In this document: positions 22,679 to 28,692 of the stretch, piece by piece | Layout of the letters: each line of letters opens with the position of its first letter | Position numbering within the stretch: the first letter of the stretch is position 1 | Assembly: GCA_023394415.1 (NCBI GenBank) | Contig: JAEXAR010000024.1 | Span: 1 to 28,692 of the forward strand | Direction: 5' to 3' | Length of the DNA stretch: 28,692 bases | Origin: Bacteroidota bacterium | Lineage (GTDB): Bacteria > Bacteroidota > Bacteroidia > Flavobacteriales > Weeksellaceae | Made by a program: the position numbers and the translations under genes | Notes under the pieces: generated by a model | Told to the model about the DNA's origin: nothing | Seen by the model: only the letters and a program-made list of their open reading frames with translations | The model's database searches: none

Positions 22679-24796
22679 TCAACCCAAAAACTTCTCCAAA
22701 ATCTCAACTGCCGATTTCGGTAAATTTGTTCCCGGACCAAAAATGAAATCCGCACCGTTTGCATACAAGAAATCATAATCCTGTTGTGGAATTACACCAC
22801 CTACAACAATTGTGATATCATCTGCGCCCAGTTTTTTCAATTCTTCCACCACTTGCGGAACCAAAGTTTTATGACCTGCAGCAAGTGAAGAAACCCCCAA
22901 AATGTGAATATCGTTTTCCACGGCTTGTTTCGCTACTTCTTCCGGAGTTTGGAACAATGGCGCAACATCAACATCAAATCCCATATCTGCAAATGCGGTT
23001 GCAACTACTTTTGCTCCTCTGTCGTGACCGTCCTGTCCCATTTTTGCAACCATAATTCTTGGTCGGCGACCTTCCTTTTCCTCAAATTTTTGGGTTAAGG
23101 TAACGGCTTTTTCAAAATATTCGTTTTTGTTGGCATTCATAGCGTAAACTCCCTGTATTGTTCTGATATTGGCTTTGTAACGACCGAAACTTTCTTCCAT
23201 TGCATCACTCATTTCGCCTAAAGTGACTCTTCTTCTGGCGGCTTCTATGCAGACTTCCAAAAGATTTCCGTTTCCGGTTTTGGCAATTTCTCGGATTTTG
23301 TTGAGAATTTCTTCTACTTTTTCAGAATTTCTTTCAGATTTAATTTTATCTAATCTTTCAATTTGTTTTCTGCGAACTTCGGAATTGTCAATATCTAAAA
23401 TTTCCAATTCCATCTGCTTTAAATTCGATTTAAAGGAATTAACACCGATGATAAATTCTTCGCCACTATCAATTTTCGCCTGTTTTTTGGCGGCGGCTTC
23501 TTCAATTCTCATTTTTGGAATTCCGGCCTCAATTGCTTTCGTCATTCCGCCTTCTTTTTCCACCTCATCGATGAATTTCATCGCTTCATCAATCATTTGC
23601 TGAGTCAAACTTTCCACCAAATGACTTCCTCCCATTGGATCGACCACATCGCAAATTCCACTTTCCTGTTGTAAAATAATTTGGGTATTTCTCGCAATTT
23701 TCGCTGAATAATCGGTTGGTAAAGCAATCGCTTCGTCCAAAGCATTCGTGTGAAGCGATTGTGTCCCGCCTAAAGCCGAAGAAAGCGCTTCAATCGCGGT
23801 TCTCGTAATATTATTAAAAGGTTCCTGCTCGGTTAAACTCCAACCCGAAGTTTGCGAGTGAGTCCTTAAAACCAAGGATTTCTGGTTTTGAGGATTGAAT
23901 TGGGTTAAAAGATTTGCCCAAATATATCTTGCAGCACGCATTTTCGCGATTTCCATGAAATGGTTCATTCCGATTGCCCAGAAAAACGACAAACGCGGCG
24001 CGAAATCATCCACATTCATTCCGGCTTTTATTCCGGTGCGAACATATTCCAAACCGTCGGCTAATGTATAAGCCATTTCCAAAACCGGTGTTGCTCCGGC
24101 TTCCTGCATATGATAACCTGAAATGGAAATCGAATTAAATTTCGGAATATTTTTAGAAGTATATTCGAAAATATCGGCAATGATTTTCATTGACGGCGTT
24201 GGTGGATAAATGTAAGTATTACGCACCATAAACTCCTTCAAAATATCATTCTGAATCGTTCCCGAAAGTTGTTCCTGAGTTACGCCTTGTTCTTCCGCAG
24301 CTACTATGTAGAAAGATAAAATTGGCAAAACCGCACCATTCATCGTCATTGAAACCGAAATTTGGTCTAATGGAATTTCATTGAATAAAATCTTCATATC
24401 TTCCACAGAATCAATCGCAACACCGGCTTTTCCAACATCTCCAACAACTCGTGAATGATCGGAATCGTAACCGCGGTGTGTTGCCAAATCGAACGCTACG
24501 GAAAGTCCTTTTTGTCCGGCTGCGAGATTTCTTCTGTAAAAAGCATTGGATTCTTCTGCAGTAGAAAAACCTGCGTATTGCCGAATCGTCCAAGGTTTTT
24601 GAACATACATTGTAGAATATGGTCCGCGTAAATACGGTGCAATTCCTGCGCTTCCTTCTGCTATGCTTTCGTTCTCAATATCGGCTTTGGTGTAGGAAGA
24701 TTTCATATTCATCCCATCTTTTTCGAAAAAATAGGGAAGTTTGTCCTCGAAGCTTACGGTGAAATCAGGATTTTGATTATGAATCTTTTGGCGCAT
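22679..24796 (-). CDS. scpA: Methylmalonyl-CoA mutase, catalytic (large) subunit
   Basis: The 705-residue product interconverts succinyl-CoA and (R)-methylmalonyl-CoA with adenosylcobalamin. The N-terminal TIM-barrel starts at about residue 55 with PYLRGPYSTMYVQKPWTIRQ and contains HRGYDSDHSRVVGDVGKAGVAI. The C-terminal B12 domain (about 575-705) has the DGHDRG motif with the cobalt ligand His591, followed by the GAxSLAAGHKT-type and VVGGVIPQQDY segments. It resembles the single-chain E. coli ScpA more than half of a two-subunit enzyme. No small subunit (mutA) gene is next to it. meaB lies 2.9 kb further along on the same strand. A palindrome overlaps the likely promoter. Confidence 0.96.
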   Translation of the reverse strand: MRQKIHNQNPDFTVSFEDKLPYFFEKDGMNMKSSYTKADIENESIAEGSAGIAPYLRGPYSTMYVQKPWTIRQYAGFSTAEESNAFYRRNLAAGQKGLSVAFDLATHRGYDSDHSRVVGDVGKAGVAIDSVEDMKILFNEIPLDQISVSMTMNGAVLPILSFYIVAAEEQGVTQEQLSGTIQNDILKEFMVRNTYIYPPTPSMKIIADIFEYTSKNIPKFNSISISGYHMQEAGATPVLEMAYTLADGLEYVRTGIKAGMNVDDFAPRLSFFWAIGMNHFMEIAKMRAARYIWANLLTQFNPQNQKSLVLRTHSQTSGWSLTEQEPFNNITRTAIEALSSALGGTQSLHTNALDEAIALPTDYSAKIARNTQIILQQESGICDVVDPMGGSHLVESLTQQMIDEAMKFIDEVEKEGGMTKAIEAGIPKMRIEEAAAKKQAKIDSGEEFIIGVNSFKSNLKQMELEILDIDNSEVRRKQIERLDKIKSERNSEKVEEILNKIREIAKTGNGNLLEVCIEAARRRVTLGEMSDAMEESFGRYKANIRTIQGVYAMNANKNEYFEKAVTLTQKFEEKEGRRPRIMVAKMGQDGHDRGAKVVATAFADMGFDVDVAPLFQTPEEVAKQAVENDIHILGVSSLAAGHKTLVPQVVEELKKLGADDITIVVGGVIPQQDYDFLYANGADFIFGPGTNLPKSAVEILEKFLG

Positions 24797-24822
24797 TTTA
24801 GTAGGGTTTGAAAGTAGTAAAG

Positions 24823-24838
24823 TTACGAATTTTCGTAA
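24823..24838. promoter_or_regulatory. Palindrome over the mutase promoter (candidate operator)
   Basis: TTACGAA-TT-TTCGTAA is a perfect 7-base inverted repeat, 26 bases before the mutase ATG. It overlaps a TAACTTTA sequence on the minus strand (24825-24818) that is one base off the TAnnTTTG -7 consensus. A regulator bound here would block transcription. Confidence 0.5.
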
Positions 24839-24870
24839 TTTCTAAATGTTTTTTTGGTAAGTGGGTATAC

Positions 24871-24896
24871 AAAAAAAACCTCCTTTCGGAAGTTTT
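24871..24896 (-). terminator. Terminator after the 99-residue lipoprotein gene
   Basis: On the minus strand AAACTTCC, a GAAA tetraloop and GGAGGTTT form an 8-base-pair stem with one G-T pair, followed by a run of T. It separates the lipoprotein gene from the mutase gene. Confidence 0.8.
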
Positions 24897-24952
24897 ATAA
24901 AAATTTAGAGTCGAACTTTTGTTTATAATCGGTTAAAATTCCATTTAGTCCT

Positions 24953-25252
24953 TTATTTTTTGGGATTACCATCACCATCAGTAGCCTCCTTTATATCCTG
25001 CTCTGCATTATGCGCTCCTTCCTTTAGTTTCTCCCCAGCATCCTCCAGTGCTTCACCTGTTTTCTGCGCCGCATTCTTTACACCCTCTTTTACATCTTGA
25101 GCTGCAGAATCTATTTTCTCATTATCCAAACCTACTTTTTCTACAGTTGTTTTTACTCCATCTTCATTAACAGTTGTAGTTGTTTTCTTCTCACAAGAAG
25201 TTAATAACAGCATCCCCAAAACGGTTAGGCTTAAAAAAGATTTTTTCATCAT
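24953..25252 (-). CDS. Small lipoprotein with amphipathic, LEA-like helix repeats
   Basis: The 99-residue product has a lipoprotein signal (MLLLTSC, Cys20), a Thr-rich linker (EKKTTTTVNEDGVKTT) and then a highly charged helical region (about 50-90) built from repeats such as AAQDVKEGVKNAAQKTGEAL and EDAGEKLKEGAHNAEQDI, with Ala/Gly and Lys/Glu at regular positions. That pattern resembles LEA-type or YtxH-like stress proteins, but I cannot place it in a family. It would sit in an envelope membrane. It has its own terminator and is probably transcribed alone. Confidence 0.75.
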   Translation of the reverse strand: MMKKSFLSLTVLGMLLLTSCEKKTTTTVNEDGVKTTVEKVGLDNEKIDSAAQDVKEGVKNAAQKTGEALEDAGEKLKEGAHNAEQDIKEATDGDGNPKK

Positions 25253-25458
25253 ATTTCGCTTTTAATGTTGTTCAAATATAAATTTTTAAACCTTAAAACG
25301 ATTTCTAAATTTTTATAATTTGTTTTAAAATATTAATATACAACTCCATAGAAAGTTTATTCAAAACCTCTATCAAACATTATTTTTCAATCGAAAAATC
25401 GTCTTATAAACCTAACAAAACTCATATTCTCTTTCAAAAATACCTTTAAAAACCAGAG

Positions 25459-25466
25459 TAATTTTG
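25459..25466 (+). promoter_or_regulatory. Likely -7 box of the pflB promoter
   Basis: TAATTTTG fits TAnnTTTG and lies 65 bases before the pflB ATG. No TTTG is found at 19-21 bases upstream, which may mean that an activator is needed. The rest of the 279-base gap (25253-25531) is A/T-rich with no other feature I can support. Confidence 0.5.
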
Positions 25467-25478
25467 TACTGTAAAATT

Positions 25479-25496
25479 CCGATAAAGGAATATCGG
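25479..25496. promoter_or_regulatory. Inverted repeat in the pflB leader (candidate operator or RNA hairpin)
   Basis: CCGATA-AAGGAA-TATCGG is a perfect 6-base inverted repeat just after the expected transcription start and 35 bases before the pflB ATG. It does not match the FNR (TTGAT-N4-ATCAA) or Rex consensus. Confidence 0.4.
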
Positions 25497-25531
25497 TAAA
25501 CACTTAATTTCATATTAAAAATACTACAAAA

Positions 25532-27757
25532 ATGGAAGCAACAATTGGGTTTAAGCCCGGAATTTGGCAAAAGGAAATTAACGTAAGCGATTTTATTAAA
25601 ACCAATTATACTGAATATACCGGAAATGAAGAGTTTTTAGCAGCTCCAACAGAAGCTACCAACCAACTTTGGATACAACTTTCTAAAATGTTTAAAACGG
25701 AAAGAGAAAAAGGGATTTATGATGCTGAAACCAAAAAACCTTCACAAATCGATGGTTATGGTGCAGGTTACATTAATAAAGATTTAGAAAAAATTGTCGG
25801 CCTACAAACTGATGCGCCATTGAAAAGAGCGATCTTCCCTAACGGCGGAATTAGAATGGTGGAAGACGGACTGAAAGCTTACGGTTATGAACTTCACCCC
25901 GATACCAAGGAAATTTACTCCAAATACAGGGTAACGCACAATGAAGGCGTGTTCTCGGCTTACACTTCACCCATCAGGAAAGCCAGAAATTCAGGAATTA
26001 TCACCGGTTTGCCAGATGCATACGGACGCGGCAGAATTATCGGCGATTACAGAAGAGTTCCACTTTATGGTGTGGATGCTCTGGTAGAGGAACGTGAGGA
26101 TTACTTCGAAAACATGGACAATAAGGGAATGACCGAAGATATTGTCCGTTTGAGAGAAGAAATCACAATGCAGATCAATGCGCTGAAATCTTTAAAAAGA
26201 ATGGCTGAAGCTTACGGTTATGATATTTCAAAACCGGCTAATAATGCGAAAGAAGCGATACAATGGCTGTATTTTGCATATCTGGCTGCAACCAAAGATC
26301 AAAACGGCGCTGCAATGTCTATAGGAAGGGTTTCCACTTTTCTTGATATTTATATTGAAAGAGATTTACGCCGGGGTTTATTAACCGAACAACAGGCACA
26401 GGAACTGATCGACCATTTCGTAATGAAACTGAGGATTATCCGTTTCTTAAGAACTCCTGAATATGATGCATTATTCTCCGGAGATCCGGTTTGGGTTACC
26501 GAATCTTTGGGTGGATTAAATTCAAAAGGCGGTTCTTTTGTGACCAAAAACTCCTACAGGTTTTTACATACTTTATATAATTTAGGCCCTTCACCAGAAC
26601 CGAATTTAACAGTGCTTTGGAGCGAAAAACTTCCTGAAAACTGGAAAAAATACTGCTCAAAAGTTTCTATTGATACTTCATCGCTTCAATATGAAAATGA
26701 TGATTTGATGAGTGAAGCCTTCAATGATGATTACGGTATTGCGTGCTGCGTTTCTCCGATGCAGCTTGGTAAACAAATGCAGTTTTTTGGTGCGAGAGCC
26801 AATTTGCCTAAAGCACTACTCTATGCAATAAATGGTGGTGTAGATGAACTCACCAAAGTACAGGTAACACCTGAAATGCCAAAAGTAGAAGGCGAATATC
26901 TCGATTTTGATGACGTTTGGAACAAATTTGATAAAATGATGGATTGGTTAGCTGAAACTTATATTGAAGCACTGAACATCATCCATTATATGCACGATAA
27001 ATATTCTTATGAAGCATATGAAATGGCGCTTCACGATGTGAATGTGAAGAGAACACAGGCTTGTGGAATTGCCGGACTTTCAATTGTTGCCGATTCATTT
27101 GCGGCGATGAAATATGGTAAAGTAAGAGTCATTCGTGATGAAGAAGGTCTTGCTGTAGATTATGTTGTAGAAAAACCATACGTTCCATACGGAAATAATG
27201 ATGATAACACCGATCAATTTGCGGTTGACATTGTAGAAATTTTCATGAACAAAGTTCGTAAACAGAAATTTTACCGAAATGCCATTCCAACACAATCCGT
27301 TTTAACCATTACTTCTAATGTGGTTTACGGCAAAAAAACCGGAAATACCCCTGATGGAAGACGTGAAGGCGAACCTTACGGACCAGGTGCAAACCCAATG
27401 CATGGACGTGATAGAAAAGGAGCTGTTGCTTCTTTGGCTTCTGTAGCAAAACTTCCTTTTGAGCATGCCAGAGACGGTATATCTTACACTTTTGCGATTA
27501 CACCACAAACTTTAGGAAAAACAACAGAAGAAAAACAGACCAATTTGGTTGGATTATTAGACGGTTATTTCAATCAAAAAGGGCATCACTTGAATGTAAA
27601 TGTTTTTAACCGAGAACTTTTGGAAGATGCGATGAATCATCCTGAAAATTACCCACAACTCACTATAAGAGTTTCCGGATATGCGGTAAATTTTGTTAAA
27701 TTGACTAAAGAACAGCAGCTAGATGTAATCAACAGAACGATTACAGAAAGTTTCTAA
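25532..27757 (+). CDS. pflB: Formate C-acetyltransferase (pyruvate formate-lyase)
   Basis: The 741-residue product converts pyruvate and CoA to acetyl-CoA and formate by a glycyl-radical mechanism. The catalytic cysteine pair is Cys405-Cys406 in GIACCVSPM, and the radical site is Gly716 in RVSGYAVNF, 26 residues from the C terminus. These and the overall length agree with true PFL and not with glycerol or choline lyase relatives. The enzyme is oxygen-sensitive and works in the cytoplasm under anoxic conditions. Its activase gene pflA follows after 81 bases, with a hairpin between them. No formate transporter (focA) is next to it, unlike in E. coli. Confidence 0.97.
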   Translation: MEATIGFKPGIWQKEINVSDFIKTNYTEYTGNEEFLAAPTEATNQLWIQLSKMFKTEREKGIYDAETKKPSQIDGYGAGYINKDLEKIVGLQTDAPLKRAIFPNGGIRMVEDGLKAYGYELHPDTKEIYSKYRVTHNEGVFSAYTSPIRKARNSGIITGLPDAYGRGRIIGDYRRVPLYGVDALVEEREDYFENMDNKGMTEDIVRLREEITMQINALKSLKRMAEAYGYDISKPANNAKEAIQWLYFAYLAATKDQNGAAMSIGRVSTFLDIYIERDLRRGLLTEQQAQELIDHFVMKLRIIRFLRTPEYDALFSGDPVWVTESLGGLNSKGGSFVTKNSYRFLHTLYNLGPSPEPNLTVLWSEKLPENWKKYCSKVSIDTSSLQYENDDLMSEAFNDDYGIACCVSPMQLGKQMQFFGARANLPKALLYAINGGVDELTKVQVTPEMPKVEGEYLDFDDVWNKFDKMMDWLAETYIEALNIIHYMHDKYSYEAYEMALHDVNVKRTQACGIAGLSIVADSFAAMKYGKVRVIRDEEGLAVDYVVEKPYVPYGNNDDNTDQFAVDIVEIFMNKVRKQKFYRNAIPTQSVLTITSNVVYGKKTGNTPDGRREGEPYGPGANPMHGRDRKGAVASLASVAKLPFEHARDGISYTFAITPQTLGKTTEEKQTNLVGLLDGYFNQKGHHLNVNVFNRELLEDAMNHPENYPQLTIRVSGYAVNFVKLTKEQQLDVINRTITESF

Positions 27758-27776
27758 AACTTTAATTTGATAATAT

Positions 27777-27811
27777 GAAGAGAGTTAGGGAAACTTAACT
27801 CTTTTCTTTTT
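27777..27811 (+). terminator. Hairpin between pflB and pflA
   Basis: GAAGAGAGTTA and TAACTCTTTTC form an 11-base-pair stem with one G-T pair, followed by TTTTT. It would reduce, or stop, read-through into pflA and so keep the activase at a lower level than the enzyme. Confidence 0.65.
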
Positions 27812-27838
27812 CATATTTTCGCAAACAAACTTATTAAA

Positions 27839-28567
27839 GTGTCCAATCAAAATTACGGTTTTGTACATTCCACCGAATCTTTCGGAACAAAAGACGGTCC
27901 GGGAATTCGTTATATCTTTTTTTTGCAAGGTTGCCATTTACGTTGCCTTTATTGTCATAATGCTGATACTTGGAACAAAGGTGAAAAAACCAAAATGACA
28001 CCCGAAGAAGCCTTTCACGAGGTGGAAAAAGTAAAAGGCTTTATTAAAAATGGTGGTGTTACGGTTTCCGGTGGCGAACCATTAATGCAGCCTGAATTTG
28101 TCTCGGGATTATTTAAACTATGTAAAGAGAACAGCCTTCATACTTGTGTGGATACCAATGGTTATCTTTTTAATGACCAAATAAAAGCTGTTTTGGAACT
28201 CACAGATTTGGTTCTGCTGGATGTGAAGCATATTGATCCTCAAAAATATTTTGACCTTACCAATGTCGACCTTCAACCAACGCTCAATTTCTTAAATTAT
28301 CTTTCTGAAATAAGAAAACCAACATGGGTTCGCTATGTCTTAGTTCCTGGCTATACAGATGATGAGGTTGATTTGAAAAACTGGGCCCAATACATTTCGA
28401 AATTTAAAAATGTAGAACGTGTTGATATTTTACCCTTTCATCAAATGGGTGCTCATAAATGGGAAGAAATTGGAAGAGACTACCCCTTGAAAGATGTAAA
28501 GCCGGCCACTATAGAAGGCGTAAAAAAAGCCGAAACCATCTTTAAAGAAGCAGGATTAACATTATAA
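27839..28567 (+). CDS. pflA: Pyruvate formate-lyase-activating enzyme (radical SAM)
   Basis: The 242-residue product makes the glycyl radical on PflB with SAM and an iron-sulfur cluster. It opens with the typical GFVHSTESFGTKDGPGIRY, then the cluster motif C-x3-C-x2-C in CHLRCLYCHN, the SAM-binding SGGEPLMQ, and DVKHIDPQKY further on. Length and order match PflA. The start is a GTG at 27839; no ATG is available that keeps the conserved N terminus. A TATTTTCG box at 27814 is a weak candidate for its own promoter. Confidence 0.95.
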   Translation: MSNQNYGFVHSTESFGTKDGPGIRYIFFLQGCHLRCLYCHNADTWNKGEKTKMTPEEAFHEVEKVKGFIKNGGVTVSGGEPLMQPEFVSGLFKLCKENSLHTCVDTNGYLFNDQIKAVLELTDLVLLDVKHIDPQKYFDLTNVDLQPTLNFLNYLSEIRKPTWVRYVLVPGYTDDEVDLKNWAQYISKFKNVERVDILPFHQMGAHKWEEIGRDYPLKDVKPATIEGVKKAETIFKEAGLTL

Positions 28568-28574
28568 AGGTAGC

Positions 28575-28692
28575 CTCCCACAAACTGTGTAAGTTGAAAA
28601 GTTATTCTGAAAAATTTTGAGCCCTCAAAGCTCAAAAAATTTTTCGGAAATAACTTTTTACTATTTTTAAACCTACATAGTTATGATCGACA
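28575..28692 (+). mobile_element. Candidate left end of an IS256-like insertion sequence (cut by window edge)
   Basis: Just after pflA comes CCTCCCACAAACTGTGTAAG, similar to ends of IS256-family elements as I recall them, then a long imperfect hairpin (28597-28658), and an ATG at 28683 (ATGATCGACA) that would begin a reading frame running off the edge. Only three full codons of this frame are visible, so a transposase is not shown. The hairpin could instead be the pflA terminator. Confidence 0.4.
28597..28658. repeat. Long inverted repeat (fold-back hairpin) after pflA
   Basis: AAAAGTTATT (28597-28606) pairs perfectly with AATAACTTTT (28649-28658), and the inner GAAAAATTTTGAGC pairs with GCTCAAAAAATTTTTC apart from two extra A. 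The loop is CCTCAAA. The stem is about 25 base pairs, much longer than the ordinary terminators of this window. Confidence 0.85.

Noticed and set aside
23223..23603. 126-codon open frame on the plus strand inside the mutase gene
   Set aside because: It is an antisense shadow frame of a conserved enzyme, without start signals.
25253..25531. FNR- or Rex-type site before pflB
   Set aside because: I looked for TTGAT-N4-ATCAA and TTGTGA-type palindromes and found none; only the CCGATA/TATCGG repeat is present.
1..28692. CRISPR arrays, tRNA or rRNA genes, prophage genes
   Set aside because: No regularly spaced direct repeats, no cloverleaf with a TTCGA-type arm, no rRNA sequence and no phage structural genes were seen.

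Overview
The window is a low-G+C, chromosomal stretch from a Bacteroidetes bacterium of the class Flavobacteriia, most likely the Chryseobacterium/Weeksellaceae group. The evidence is the protein sequences themselves (L2/L3/L4/L23, Lon, PhoD-like phosphatase, DUF4251 lipoprotein, dipeptide epimerase), the lack of Shine-Dalgarno sequences, and several TAnnTTTG -7 boxes, one of them with a TTTG -33 box at exactly 19 bases. Genus-level placement is inference.

Layout. 1-1687 (minus) is the start of the S10 ribosomal operon: rplC, rplD, rplW and the first 40 codons of rplB, with its own promoter at 1783-1813 and no rpsJ in front of rplC. 1872-5593 (plus) holds two exported proteins I cannot assign: a TIM-barrel-like lipoprotein and an 893-residue protein. 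5594-7283 (minus) is an esterase, an iron-permease-family membrane protein and a DUF1294 protein. 7481-9886 is lon, preceded by a perfect palindrome and followed by two hairpin terminators. 10090-13309 carries pgi, folD and queE; 13324-16920 continues closely with a polyprenyl sugar-phosphate transferase, then mlaE, mlaF and an outer-membrane beta-barrel gene that overlap one another. 16955-18176 (minus) is a small membrane protein and an M48 metalloprotease lipoprotein. 18298-18825 is a DUF4251 lipoprotein. 18818-20815 (minus) is meaB and a dipeptide epimerase; 20885-22580 (plus) is a one-heme cytochrome c lipoprotein and a PhoD-like phosphatase. A REP-like element lies at 22586-22633. 22679-24796 (minus) is methylmalonyl-CoA mutase, then a small lipoprotein. 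25532-28567 is pflB-pflA, and the window ends in what looks like the left end of an insertion sequence.

How the genes fit together. The mutase and its GTPase chaperone MeaB serve one B12-dependent pathway but are 3 kb apart. PflB and its radical-SAM activase PflA form a classic pair and imply that the cell can ferment or live with little oxygen, which is unusual for the mostly aerobic relatives. MlaE and MlaF are the inner-membrane half of a phospholipid transporter; no MlaD (MCE) gene is present, and an outer-membrane barrel is coupled to them instead. Most of the rest is ordinary housekeeping. The least explained parts are the exported pair at 1872-5593, the palindromes in front of lon, the mutase and pflB, and the candidate insertion-sequence end at the right edge.
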